Of a stretch of DNA of 64,000 nucleotides, positions 8,265-17,517 are shown in pieces; the stretch's first letter is position 1; each line of letters opens with the position of its first letter. The notes under the pieces are model-generated. The model was not told where the DNA came from, made no database searches, and was given only the letters and a program-made list of their open reading frames with translations. Source of the stretch: Acutalibacter sp. 1XD8-36 (GTDB lineage Bacteria > Bacillota > Clostridia > Oscillospirales > Acutalibacteraceae). Where the stretch lies: the NCBI RefSeq assembly GCF_009917525.1, contig NZ_QZDU01000005.1, forward strand, positions 1 through 64,000. The letters are read 5' to 3'. Position numbers and translations under genes: made by a program.

Positions 8265-9665
8265 ATGGCAAACATCAAACTGGGCTTTGCGCCTACCAGA
8301 AGGAGTATCTTCAGCGCGCCGGACGCTGTGAAATATCGTGGCCTTACTGCCGGCCGCCTACAGGAGCTGGGCGTGGAATTCGTAGATATTGACGATATCA
8401 ACGATGAAGGGCTGCTATATGATGAAAATGACCGGTTGAAGATTCTGGAGAAATTCAAAGCCTCGCAGGTAGACGGCCTCTTTCTGCCCCACTGCAATTT
8501 CGGCACAGAGTACCTGTGCGCCAGGCTTACAAAAGACCTGCATGTCCCGGTGCTTCTCTGGGGACCCCTTGACGAGAGGCCCGAGCCAAATGGCGTGCGG
8601 CTTCGCGACACCCAGTGCGGACTGTTTGCCACCGGAAAGGTGCTCAGGCGTTTTGGCGTGCCATTTACCTACATGACAAACTGCCGGTTAAACGACCCTG
8701 TGTTTGCCCGGGGCATAAATGATTTTCTGGCTGTGTGCAATGTGGTGAAGACTTTCCGCAATATCCGCATTTTGCAGATTGGGCCAAGGCCCTTCGACTT
8801 TTGGAGCACCATGTGCAACGAGGGTGAGCTGTTGGAAAAATTCGGCGTGGAGCTGTCGCCCATCCCCCTGCCGGAGCTGACCGGGGAAGTTAAGCGGGCT
8901 ATTGCCGACCGGGACGAGGTGCAGAAAACCATTGCCTGCTGCAAGGCAAATATGGAAATCAATGTAACCGAAGAACAGCTTGAAAACATAGCCGGGCTTG
9001 CAGTGGCAATGGAGCGCCTGATGGGGAAATATCACTGCAGCGCCGGAGCTATTCAGTGCTGGAACGCCTTGCAAGGCGAGCTTGGCATTATGCCCTGCGC
9101 AGCCAACGCCATTCTGAACGAAAAAGGGCTGCCCGTTGTTTGTGAGACCGATATTCATGGGGCGATTACCGCTCTGCTGGTGGAAGCTGCCGCCAACGAC
9201 GGAACACGCAGCTTTTTTGCCGACTGGACCATCCGCCACCCGGATATTGAAAACGGCGAGCTTTTGCAGCACTGTGGCCCCTGGCCCATTTCCTGCGCAA
9301 AAGGGAAGCCCTGCATTACTTACCCGCTGGCGTTTGATTACCCCGGCGCAGTCACAGCCGAGGCAAAGCACGGTGAGCTGACCCTCGCCCGGTTTGATGG
9401 CGACAACGGCAAATACAGCCTGCTTTTGGGCAACGCCAAAGGCGTAGACGGTCCAAAAGGTATGGGGACCTATCTTTGGGTAGAGGTGGAGAATATCAAG
9501 CGTCTGGAAGCCAAGATAGTAGAGGGGCCATATATACACCACTGTGTGGGCATTCACAGGGATGTTGTGCCGGTGCTGTATGAGGCCTGCAAATATCTGG
9601 GCGTTGCGCCTGACCTTTACGACCCTATTGAGGAGAAAGTGAGGGCGTATCTCCGTGGAGAATAA
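8265..9665 (+). CDS. L-fucose/L-arabinose-isomerase-like sugar isomerase
   Basis: A 466-residue protein of the FucI/AraA-like superfamily, Mn-dependent aldose-ketose isomerases. The C-E-T-D-I-H-G stretch at 293-299 matches the conserved metal-binding segment of this family, and late His residues (YIHHCVGIH) fit the C-terminal part of the site. At 466 residues it is shorter than classical FucI (about 590) and belongs to the shorter subgroup of unassigned specificity. It opens an operon with a split transketolase and an FGGY kinase and overlaps the next gene by 11 bases. In this setting it probably converts an imported aldose to the ketose that the kinase phosphorylates; D-apiose to D-apulose is a good candidate. 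Confidence 0.85.
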   Translation: MANIKLGFAPTRRSIFSAPDAVKYRGLTAGRLQELGVEFVDIDDINDEGLLYDENDRLKILEKFKASQVDGLFLPHCNFGTEYLCARLTKDLHVPVLLWGPLDERPEPNGVRLRDTQCGLFATGKVLRRFGVPFTYMTNCRLNDPVFARGINDFLAVCNVVKTFRNIRILQIGPRPFDFWSTMCNEGELLEKFGVELSPIPLPELTGEVKRAIADRDEVQKTIACCKANMEINVTEEQLENIAGLAVAMERLMGKYHCSAGAIQCWNALQGELGIMPCAANAILNEKGLPVVCETDIHGAITALLVEAAANDGTRSFFADWTIRHPDIENGELLQHCGPWPISCAKGKPCITYPLAFDYPGAVTAEAKHGELTLARFDGDNGKYSLLLGNAKGVDGPKGMGTYLWVEVENIKRLEAKIVEGPYIHHCVGIHRDVVPVLYEACKYLGVAPDLYDPIEEKVRAYLRGE

Positions 9666-10491
9666 AGAACTGGAACTGCTCTCCTGGAATCTGCGCCGGG
9701 ACACTTTAGACATTATTATGGCTGGGGGCGGCGGGCATATTGGCGGCGATATGAGCCTGCTTAACGCTTTGATGGTGCTGTATAAAAACCATCTGAATAT
9801 TACGCCGGAAACAGTTGACGACCCCGACCGGGACCGGTTCGTGCTGTCCAAGGGCCACGCCATGGAGGCCTATTACGCCGTGCTGTGCCATTGCCGGTTT
9901 CTTGACCTGGACGACGTAAAAGCGGGGTTTAATAAATTCGGTTCACCCTATATCGGGCACCCCAATAATAAGCTGCCGGGCATTGAGATGAATTCGGGCA
10001 GTCTGGGCCATGGACTGCCTGTCTGCGTGGGCATGGCCCTGGCGGGCAAGCGGGACGGCAAAAAATATCGGGTCTACACCATTTTAGGCGACGGCGAGCT
10101 GGCTGAAGGCTCCGTATGGGAGGGGGCTATGGCTGCTGGCCACTATAAGCTGGACAACCTCTGCGCCGTAATTGACCGCAATGGCCTGCAGATTTCCGGC
10201 TCCACCGAGGATGTAATGAGTCACAAGCCCCTGGGCGCCCGCTGGGAAAGCTTTGGCTGGAATGTGCTGGAGGTAAACGGAAACAGCATTGCGCAGCTTG
10301 ACAAGGCTTTTAGTCAGGCAAAATCATATATGGGAAAGCCCACTGTCATTATTAGCCAGACCACCAAGGGCTTTGGTAGCCCGCTGATGGAAAACCGCCC
10401 AGAGTGGCACCACCATCTGCCTACTGAAGAAGAATATGAAGCAATCAAGGCGGACTTTCAAAAGGGAAAGGAGGCAGTTGCCAGTGAATAA
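9655..10491 (+). CDS. Transketolase N-terminal (TPP-binding) subunit
   Basis: 278 residues covering the pyrophosphate-binding half of transketolase. The TPP motif starts G145-D-G and ends at N176, with the family-typical SKGHAMEAYYAVL and SGSLGHGLPVCVGMALAG stretches before it. The start is a GTG inside the end of the isomerase gene, and the 3' end overlaps the C-terminal subunit gene by 8 bases. Split transketolases of this type work as a heterodimer with the next product. Beside an FGGY kinase and a sugar isomerase the arrangement matches apulose-4-phosphate transketolase, which moves a two-carbon unit from a branched ketose phosphate to glyceraldehyde 3-phosphate. The substrate is inference. 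Confidence 0.92.
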   Translation: MENKELELLSWNLRRDTLDIIMAGGGGHIGGDMSLLNALMVLYKNHLNITPETVDDPDRDRFVLSKGHAMEAYYAVLCHCRFLDLDDVKAGFNKFGSPYIGHPNNKLPGIEMNSGSLGHGLPVCVGMALAGKRDGKKYRVYTILGDGELAEGSVWEGAMAAGHYKLDNLCAVIDRNGLQISGSTEDVMSHKPLGARWESFGWNVLEVNGNSIAQLDKAFSQAKSYMGKPTVIISQTTKGFGSPLMENRPEWHHHLPTEEEYEAIKADFQKGKEAVASE

Positions 10492-11422
10492 AATACCCAA
10501 CCGGCAGGCGATTTGCCAAACACTTTTGAAGTATGCGGAAAAGGATAAAAGCATTTTTGCCCTGTGCAGCGACAGCCGGGGCAGTGCCGGCATGTCGCCC
10601 TTTTTCCAACAGTTTCCGGAGCAGACGGTAGAGCTCGGCATTGCAGAGCAAAATCTTGTAAGCATAGCGGCGGGACTCGCCTCCTGTGGCAAAAAGCCCT
10701 ATGCTTTTTCCCCTGCCTGCTTTCTTGCGAGCCGCAGCTACGAACAGGCCAAGGTGGACTGTGCATATTCCAACACCAATGTGAAGCTTATCGGTATTTC
10801 AGGCGGCGTCAGCTACGGCGCTCTAGGCATGAGCCACCACAGCGCCCAGGACATCGCTGCCATGGCTGCTCTTCCCAACATGCGGGTGTATCTGCCCAGC
10901 GACCGCTTTCAGACTGCAAAACTGATAGAAGCCCTTTTGCAGGACGAAAAGCCCGCCTATGTTCGCGTGGGCCGCAATCCGGTGGAGGATATTTACAGCG
11001 ATGAAGCTTGCCCCTTTGAACTGAACCGGGCAACCTGGCTGCGAAGCAGGGCTCAGACCGTAAGGGTAGCGCTTATTACCTGCGGAGAAATGGTGTGCCC
11101 GGCCCTGGAGGCTGCCGGTTTACTGGAGAGGGAGGGGATATCTGTCAGCGTGCTGGATATGTACTGCGTTAAGCCGCTGGATAAGGCTGCTGTGACCGAG
11201 GCCGCACAGAATGCGGATATTGTGGTTACGGTGGAGGAGCATTCTCCCTACGGTGGGCTGGGAAGCATGGTGGCCCAGGTAGTGGGTGAATGCTGTCCCA
11301 AACGAGTAAAGTGCCTGTCCCTGCCGGATGCGCCTGTGATTACCGGCACCTCTGCTGAGGTGTTTGCCCACTATGGGCTCACCGGCCGGGGGATTGCAAA
11401 AACTGTGAAGGAGCTGCTGTGA
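10484..11422 (+). CDS. Transketolase C-terminal subunit
   Basis: 312 residues containing the pyrimidine-binding domain (VELGIAEQNLVSIAAGLAS, with the Glu that activates TPP) and the C-terminal transketolase domain (ALITCGEMV to the end). The GTG at 10484 has AAGGAGG 9 bases upstream and overlaps the N-terminal subunit gene; a longer open frame from 10436 has no ribosome site. It pairs with the product of 9655 to make one enzyme. Confidence 0.92.
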   Translation: MNKIPNRQAICQTLLKYAEKDKSIFALCSDSRGSAGMSPFFQQFPEQTVELGIAEQNLVSIAAGLASCGKKPYAFSPACFLASRSYEQAKVDCAYSNTNVKLIGISGGVSYGALGMSHHSAQDIAAMAALPNMRVYLPSDRFQTAKLIEALLQDEKPAYVRVGRNPVEDIYSDEACPFELNRATWLRSRAQTVRVALITCGEMVCPALEAAGLLEREGISVSVLDMYCVKPLDKAAVTEAAQNADIVVTVEEHSPYGGLGSMVAQVVGECCPKRVKCLSLPDAPVITGTSAEVFAHYGLTGRGIAKTVKELL

Positions 11423-12861
11423 TGAAATATGTGCTAGCCATTGACCAAAGCACCTCCGGCACCAAGGCTCTGCTTTTGGATGGGGCCGGTGAGCTTCTCA
11501 AACGTGCAGACTTGTCCCATGAGCAGAAAATCAATGCCCTGGGATGGGTCAGCCACGACCCTATGGAGATATACCGAAACACCATCGAAGCGGCCCGCCT
11601 GGCAGTTTCAGGCATTGACCCGGCAAAGATAGCAGCTATTGGCATCAGCAACCAGCGGGAAACCGCTCTGATATGGGATAGTGAGACCGGGCTGCCTGTA
11701 GCTGACGCCGTTGTCTGGCAGTGCGGACGGGCGCAGGAAATCTGTGACCGTTTAGCAAATCAGGCCGAGACTGTACGGCAAAAAACCGGACTGCTACTTT
11801 CCCCTTATTTTCCGGCAGCCAAATGGGCATGGATTTTAGGGAACACTCAGGGCCTAGAAAACCGGCAGTTATGTGCGGGGACGATTGACAGCTGGCTCGT
11901 CTACAAACTTACCGGCAGCTTTAAAACTGACTTTTCCAATGCAAGCCGCACCCAGCTTTTTAATATTAATCTGCTGCAATGGGATAAAGAACTGTGTGAG
12001 CTGTTCGGCGTGCCATTGGAATCCCTTCCCGAAGTCTGCATGAGCGACAGCTGTTTTGGAGAGACCGATATGGAAGGGGTACTTCCCGGGCCAGTCCCTA
12101 TATTCGGTGTTTTGGGCGACTCCCACGGAGCCCTTTTCGGTCAAGGCTGTGTGAAACCCGGCATGGGAAAAGCCACCTACGGCACCGGCTCTTCCGTTAT
12201 GGTAAATGTGGGAGAGAAGCCGGTGTTCAGCGACAGTGGCATTGTCACTTCGCTGGCCTGGGGCATTGACGGCAGAATCCATTATGTGCTGGAGGGAAAT
12301 ATCAACTACACCGGCTCAGTAATCAAATGGCTGGTGGACGATGTTAAGCTGCTGAGTTCCTCGAAAGAAGCCGGAGAGATTGCCGCCGGCGCAGACCAAA
12401 ACGACGGCACTTACCTGGTTCCAGCCTTTACCGGCCTGGGGGCGCCCTACTGGAAATCTGACTCAAGGGCCATTCTCTGTTGCATGGGGCGGGGAACCGG
12501 ACGTGCCGAAATCGTCAGGGCCGCAGAGGAGAGCATTGCCTACCAGATTGCAGACGTGGCCCTTGCCATAGAAAAGGGCTCCGGGATAATGCTTAATGAG
12601 CTGCGGGCGGACGGCGGGCCTACCCGGGACAAATTCCTCATGCAGTTTCAAAGCGATTTGCTGGGCCGCCCTGTGGCTGTTTCAGAACGCGAGGAACTGT
12701 CCGGCATAGGCGCGGCATATTGTGCGGGAATCGCCTGCGGCCTGTATGGCTGGGAAATACTGGAAAAGCAGGCCCGCACCAGTTTTCTTCCCCAAAGAGA
12801 TTTGGCCTGGCGGGAAAAGAAATATAGCGGCTGGAAGCAGGCTGTGAGCCTGTTATTATAA
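11422..12861 (+). CDS. FGGY-family carbohydrate kinase (glycerol-kinase-like)
   Basis: 479 residues with the two FGGY actin-like domains. The phosphate loop reads DQSTSGTKALL near residue 8, and GLGAPYWKSDSR and RADGGPTRDKFLMQFQSDLL lie in the C-terminal half. The last two resemble glycerol kinases more than xylulokinases. The ATG sits in a TGATG overlap with the transketolase stop and has GAAGGAG upstream. In this operon it should phosphorylate the ketose made by the isomerase; apulose kinases are FGGY enzymes, so D-apulose is plausible. A glycerol or other polyol kinase role cannot be excluded from sequence alone. Confidence 0.9.
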   Translation: MKYVLAIDQSTSGTKALLLDGAGELLKRADLSHEQKINALGWVSHDPMEIYRNTIEAARLAVSGIDPAKIAAIGISNQRETALIWDSETGLPVADAVVWQCGRAQEICDRLANQAETVRQKTGLLLSPYFPAAKWAWILGNTQGLENRQLCAGTIDSWLVYKLTGSFKTDFSNASRTQLFNINLLQWDKELCELFGVPLESLPEVCMSDSCFGETDMEGVLPGPVPIFGVLGDSHGALFGQGCVKPGMGKATYGTGSSVMVNVGEKPVFSDSGIVTSLAWGIDGRIHYVLEGNINYTGSVIKWLVDDVKLLSSSKEAGEIAAGADQNDGTYLVPAFTGLGAPYWKSDSRAILCCMGRGTGRAEIVRAAEESIAYQIADVALAIEKGSGIMLNELRADGGPTRDKFLMQFQSDLLGRPVAVSEREELSGIGAAYCAGIACGLYGWEILEKQARTSFLPQRDLAWREKKYSGWKQAVSLLL

Positions 12862-12874
12862 GGAGGAAATTGTT

Positions 12875-14401
12875 ATGTCAACTAACAAAACAGAACGCTG
12901 GTCTGTATTTGAGGTCGTGATTACAGGCCCGAGAGACGGCAATCCCTTTACAGAGCGGGAGCTTTCCGGAGTATTCCGGAGCAAAAACGAAGAAAAGCGT
13001 GTCATGGGCTTCTATGACGGAGAGGGCGTGTATAAGCTGCGCTTTATGCCCAGCTTTGAGGAGGAATACACCTACGAGACCACAGGAAATTTCCCGGAGG
13101 CCCAGACCTCAGGCAGTTTTACCGTAACGCCGCCCAGAGAGGGAAACCATGGCCCTGTTCATGTGGTGAACGGCTGCCATTTTGCCTATGAGGATACCAC
13201 GCCATATTATTCTGTGGGCACCACCTGTTATGTGTGGGAGCATCAGCCTGACGAAGTTTATGAAAAGACCCTGAAGGAGCTTGATAAGGGGTATTTCAAC
13301 AAAATGCGGTTCTGCGTATTCCCCAAGCACTATATCCACAATTTCAAGGACCCGGAGACCTTCCCCTATGAGGGCACGCCGGTGGACAATTCTGGGCTCT
13401 GCGAGGAGACCTTCACCTATGAAGCAGATTTTTCCGGAAACAGCTGGGATTTTACCCGGTTCAACCCCGAGCATTTCCGCCGTGTAGAGCGGGCAATTCT
13501 GGACCTGCAGAAGCGTGGAATTGAGGCGGACCTTATCGTTATGCACCCATATGACCGCTGGGGATTTTCCGCCATGACCAGAGAGCAGGACGACCTGTAC
13601 TGGAAATACGTCATTGCTCGGTTTGCCGCCTACCGCAACGTCTGGTGGAGCCTTGCCAATGAGTACGACCTGCTCCGCGCCAAAACACTGAAGGACTGGG
13701 AGCACTATGCAGATATGCTCTGTAGGCTTGACCCCTACAACCGGCTTCGGGGCATTCACAACTGCATTGCATTTTACGACCATACGCGCCCATGGATTAC
13801 CCACTGCTCCCTGCAGCGGCAGGACCTTTACCGCCACGTGGAGTATACCGCAGACTACCGCACCCAGTGGGCAAAACCCGTGGTATGGGACGAGATTGCC
13901 TACGAAGGAAACATCGACATGGGCTGGGGCAATATCTCGGGCCAAGAGCTGACCCGCCGTTTCTGGGAGGCCAGTCTGAGGGGCGGCTATGCGGGCCACG
14001 GAGAGACTTATGTAGACAATGAGAATGATGTACTGTGGTGGAGCCACGGCGGGGAACTTCACGGCGAAAGCCCGGAGCGAATCAAATTTCTCCATCAGAT
14101 TCTCTGCCAGACTCCCGGCTATGGGCTTCGGCAGGGACATGGCAGCTTCGACGAGACCGTGGCCGTGCCTGACGGCGCAGATTTCCTAACTCCCGGCGGC
14201 CCCGGCTATGAGATTCACTATTACGGCTTCGGCCGCCCCAGCTTCCGGGATTTTTACAAATCTCCCGACGAAAGCTGGCAGGTTGAAATTATCGACACTT
14301 GGGAAATGACTGTCACCGACGCCGGGATACATAGCGGTAAATTCCGCATTTCCCTGCCGGGCAAAGAGTATATGGCTGTCAGGCTGAGAAAGCTTTCCTG
14401 A
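12875..14401 (+). CDS. DUF5060/DUF4038/DUF5605-type glycoside hydrolase
   Basis: 508 residues. An N-terminal beta-sandwich (DUF5060-like, about 5-85) is followed by a DUF4038-like TIM barrel (about 95-425) and a C-terminal beta domain (DUF5605-like). N262-E263 in WWSLANEYD fits the acid/base and E340 in VVWDEIAYEG fits the nucleophile of a retaining clan-A-like enzyme. DUF4038 proteins include the GH140 apiosidases that act on rhamnogalacturonan-II. There is no signal peptide, so it acts on imported oligosaccharide. It follows the kinase by 13 bases with AGGAGG before its ATG. Apiosidase activity is inferred from the domain and the neighbouring genes. Confidence 0.85.
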   Translation: MSTNKTERWSVFEVVITGPRDGNPFTERELSGVFRSKNEEKRVMGFYDGEGVYKLRFMPSFEEEYTYETTGNFPEAQTSGSFTVTPPREGNHGPVHVVNGCHFAYEDTTPYYSVGTTCYVWEHQPDEVYEKTLKELDKGYFNKMRFCVFPKHYIHNFKDPETFPYEGTPVDNSGLCEETFTYEADFSGNSWDFTRFNPEHFRRVERAILDLQKRGIEADLIVMHPYDRWGFSAMTREQDDLYWKYVIARFAAYRNVWWSLANEYDLLRAKTLKDWEHYADMLCRLDPYNRLRGIHNCIAFYDHTRPWITHCSLQRQDLYRHVEYTADYRTQWAKPVVWDEIAYEGNIDMGWGNISGQELTRRFWEASLRGGYAGHGETYVDNENDVLWWSHGGELHGESPERIKFLHQILCQTPGYGLRQGHGSFDETVAVPDGADFLTPGGPGYEIHYYGFGRPSFRDFYKSPDESWQVEIIDTWEMTVTDAGIHSGKFRISLPGKEYMAVRLRKLS

Positions 14402-14433
14402 ACGGAATAAACACATTGAGTGCAAAGGTTTTG

Positions 14434-14474
14434 CGATTCAGGGGCCCTGTCATTGAGACAGGGCCCCTGAATCG
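14434..14474. terminator. Bidirectional hairpin terminator between convergent genes
   Basis: A perfect 18-bp inverted repeat (14434-14451 with 14457-14474), GC-rich, with a 5-base loop. It lies between the plus-strand glycosidase and the minus-strand ABC ATPase. There is no T-run, so it may work as a transcript-end stabiliser as well as a terminator. Confidence 0.75.
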
Positions 14475-14484
14475 CTGCCGCCAT

Positions 14485-15231
14485 CTACCAGCCCATCTCC
14501 ATGAGCCACTTTGCCACTTTTTCCTCCCGCTGCTTCTCATCCCCGGCCACTATTTTGCCCATCCTCAGCTCTGCAGAAATTCGTCCGTCCAGCAGGTATG
14601 TAATCCTGTCACAGCTGCTGGCAACCCTGCTGTCGTGAGTCACCAGCAAAACCGTGGTCCCCTCCCTGTTCAGCTTGACCAGTTCCCCCATGACTTCACC
14701 TGCCGCGCTTTTGTTCAGCGCCCCGGTAGGCTCATCGGCAAACAGGATTTCCGGCTCGTTCATCATGCTCCGGCAGATACACGCCCGCTGAAGCTGGCCC
14801 CCTGACACCTGGGTTATCTTCCGGCTCTCCAGCCCGGTGATTCCCAGCTTTTCCATAAGCCTTCGCGCCCGCAGGTTCAGTTCCTCTTTCGATTTTCCAT
14901 CCCGTCCCCTGTTGGCCTGTATAGCCGGGAGCAAAATATTATCCAGAATATTCAGATTTGCCATCATGTTCATCTGCTGGAACACAAAGCCCATGCGGTG
15001 CAGCCGCAGCCTCGCCTTTTCGTCCTCGGACAGCTTCGTGATTTCAACGCCACCAAGCCACACCAGGCCGCCGGTGGGCTGGTCCATTCCGGCTACGTTA
15101 TATAGCAGCGTAGATTTCCCGGAGCCGGACGGCCCCATGACCGCCAGCATTTCCCCCGGCTCCATATCAAACGAAATTTTGTGCAGGATATGTTCTTTTG
15201 TCAGGTTTTCTGCCCAAAGCAGCTTCTTCAT
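14485..15231 (-). CDS. ABC transporter ATP-binding protein (MacB/LolD type)
   Basis: 248 residues with Walker A GPSGSGKST, signature VSGGQLQRA and Walker B EILFADEP, plus the D-loop and H-loop (LLVTHDSR). This is the subfamily that works with FtsX-like permeases in export of peptides or lipids and in antibiotic or bacitracin resistance. The ATG at 15231 has GGGAGGG upstream and lies just after the permease stop, so the two are coupled. The TetR gene heads the same operon. Confidence 0.93.
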   Translation of the reverse strand: MKKLLWAENLTKEHILHKISFDMEPGEMLAVMGPSGSGKSTLLYNVAGMDQPTGGLVWLGGVEITKLSEDEKARLRLHRMGFVFQQMNMMANLNILDNILLPAIQANRGRDGKSKEELNLRARRLMEKLGITGLESRKITQVSGGQLQRACICRSMMNEPEILFADEPTGALNKSAAGEVMGELVKLNREGTTVLLVTHDSRVASSCDRITYLLDGRISAELRMGKIVAGDEKQREEKVAKWLMEMGW

Positions 15232-15236
15232 TGCTA

Positions 15237-17465
15237 TCAATCCCTCCCTGTGCAGCACTCATAGGCTTTGATTCGCCGGACCTCAGCCGTTCCTGTCAAA
15301 ATAGCTGATATCGTTGTTCCGAGAATGACAGCCGGGATTCCCACAAGCAGGCAGTCCCAGCGGATGATAAAACGGAAGCCGTCCGCGCCAAAGGATTTCA
15401 GCACAATCCCGCAAAGGCCCTCCCCAAGTAAAGTACCAAGAAACAGTCCAGACAGAACGCCCGCAGCGGCAGAGAGAAAGCCTTTCATAAAGTAGGCGCG
15501 GGTAATATCGCCGCCGGTAAACCCCAGAGCCTTTTGCAAAGAGACCGCGTCACGGCTCTGCTCCACAATCAGCCGCATAAACAGCGCAATCACCACAAAT
15601 GCCACAAACGCAGCAATCAGCATGGCTCCTATTGAAGCCAGCTTGAGCTGGGCCAGTGTCGGCCCATAGGTATCCTGCACATATTCCTCAATATCTGTCA
15701 CCTCGGCCCCGGTCTGCCTGTAGATTTCCATCCATTGATGGCTGGCTGCCGAATCTTTGAGCGATACATACGCAACGCTCCAAATCACGGAACTACTGCT
15801 CACTATGCTGCCTGCCTTCGCTGTTTTCCCGCCGTTTGTAATGTCAGAATAAATCCCACAGACAGTGTAGGGTATTTCCTCGCCGTTTATTTCCAGCCGC
15901 AGCGTATCGCCGATGGACAGCCCCAGTTCCTTTGCGTTTAAAACAGACAGCGCGATTTCATCGTCCATAACCGGCATTGTCCCGGCTGAATACTGCACAG
16001 GAAATATGGAATGGTCGCCCATCTCCACAGTCAGATTGCAGGCCGTGCCATCCACTAAAGCCGCTGGGACAGACTGAGTCTGAAGCACGGCGTATCTTTC
16101 TACCTGCGTGTCCCTTTCCAGGACTTCGGCAATCTGGGCCGCTGCCGAGCTGATGTCCACACCCTGGCGGATATCCATACGGATATCTGCTTTCCCAATG
16201 CCCATATAGGTGATAAATGTGGGAGAAGATAGAGTTGAATACAGATTTTGCGGTAGCAGCATCAAAAAAGTGCATGCGGCAGACACAAAGCCAATCAGCC
16301 GATATTGCCTCCTGCTCTGCTTCTGCTCCTGAGCTGGGAACAGAGCATCCAAAACAGACAGCTTATCTGTCTGTTTTAAGCTTCGCCATACAAAGAGCAG
16401 AATCACAGCCTCCACTACGGCGGCGGTACAGATGGCAGCCGCCTGCCCACTGTTATCCGCGGCGCCGTACAGCTCACGTATCCGCTGTTCCAGCGGCCCT
16501 TGCAGAGCAGTTGAAGCTCCAAAACCTAAGAGGCCGCCACAGACGGAAAATAAAATATACTTTGAAAAATAGAGCCGCTTGACCTCGCCCTTTCCAATTC
16601 CCAGGGCTTTCAGCATCCCTACCTCCCGCCTATCCCGCTCCATACGAATGGACAGAATAAAGCGGATACATAGCAGGGAAACAAGCAGTACCACCACAGC
16701 CGTTAGGAAGATTACCAAAATCGTTGTCCCGTCTGACAGAGCATTCATCATGCGAATCAACGGCTTTGTTATGGCAGGACCGTTTGCCGGAAGTCCATGC
16801 TGTGTGTATGCTGTGCTGAGATTGTTGACATCCGCGCCGTCCTTCAGGAGAAATTCAATAAGATATTCTTCCTCGCCGCTGGTTTTAAGCCGCTCATAGT
16901 CCCATTCGCTCACAAGGAACCGCTTAGAGGAAGCCATCATGGAGTTCATCTGCGCATCCCGCAAAAATCCGGCTATGGTAAGTTTCTCACCGCCGATTTG
17001 CATGGTGTCACCAATGCTCAGATTATAGCGTGTACGGTAACAGGCAGGGACATATACCTGCCCGGGCAGCACCTCAAGGCGTTTGCTGTCCATGTCCAGC
17101 AGAAAGTCAAATCCCACGTTCTGGACACATAGGCCGTTGTCCTGCGTGCTGTCCAACAGGCTGTGGCTGCCCAGTGTGACCCCGCTGTTATCCAGGTTTA
17201 GTATGCGGCAGAGCTGCCATTGGCCTATCTCCTGATGCTCCTCAACAAACTGGTCAATCTGTCCTTCGTTTATTTCACCGGTGTGCATTTGCACAAGGTC
17301 TGGAACCTGCGCCTGTTCCATCAGTCCGTTGACCGACCCAAGCAGGCTGAAACACAACAGTGCCGTCAGCGAAAGCATCATAGCGGAAACTGCCATAAAG
17401 AAAACTGTGGCGGCAGACAGCAGCTTGTTTTGCCGAACATCGTTCCAAATCAGTTTGTTTAGCAT
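15237..17465 (-). CDS. FtsX-like ABC permease
   Basis: 742 residues with an N-terminal membrane helix (about 15-45), a large outside domain, two FtsX-type three-helix groups (about 250-370 and 625-735) and a second outside domain between them. This is the two-FtsX layout of DUF-type/MacB-like exporters and bacitracin-type systems. It forms a transporter with the ATPase encoded next. Substrates of this subfamily cannot be read from sequence. It lies 52 bases downstream of the TetR gene on the same strand. Confidence 0.92.
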   Translation of the reverse strand: MLNKLIWNDVRQNKLLSAATVFFMAVSAMMLSLTALLCFSLLGSVNGLMEQAQVPDLVQMHTGEINEGQIDQFVEEHQEIGQWQLCRILNLDNSGVTLGSHSLLDSTQDNGLCVQNVGFDFLLDMDSKRLEVLPGQVYVPACYRTRYNLSIGDTMQIGGEKLTIAGFLRDAQMNSMMASSKRFLVSEWDYERLKTSGEEEYLIEFLLKDGADVNNLSTAYTQHGLPANGPAITKPLIRMMNALSDGTTILVIFLTAVVVLLVSLLCIRFILSIRMERDRREVGMLKALGIGKGEVKRLYFSKYILFSVCGGLLGFGASTALQGPLEQRIRELYGAADNSGQAAAICTAAVVEAVILLFVWRSLKQTDKLSVLDALFPAQEQKQSRRQYRLIGFVSAACTFLMLLPQNLYSTLSSPTFITYMGIGKADIRMDIRQGVDISSAAAQIAEVLERDTQVERYAVLQTQSVPAALVDGTACNLTVEMGDHSIFPVQYSAGTMPVMDDEIALSVLNAKELGLSIGDTLRLEINGEEIPYTVCGIYSDITNGGKTAKAGSIVSSSSVIWSVAYVSLKDSAASHQWMEIYRQTGAEVTDIEEYVQDTYGPTLAQLKLASIGAMLIAAFVAFVVIALFMRLIVEQSRDAVSLQKALGFTGGDITRAYFMKGFLSAAAGVLSGLFLGTLLGEGLCGIVLKSFGADGFRFIIRWDCLLVGIPAVILGTTISAILTGTAEVRRIKAYECCTGRD

Positions 17466-17517
17466 GATGCCTCCTGTTCCAGCGCCTCAACGCTTTTTAG
17501 CAGATAAAGACCTACCA

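Noticed and set aside
8688-9863. 391-residue open frame on the minus strand opposite the isomerase
   Set aside because: Entirely antisense to a clearly coding gene, with no ribosome site; a shadow frame.
13109-14140. 343-residue antisense frame in the glycosidase
   Set aside because: Shadow of the DUF4038-type gene on the other strand.
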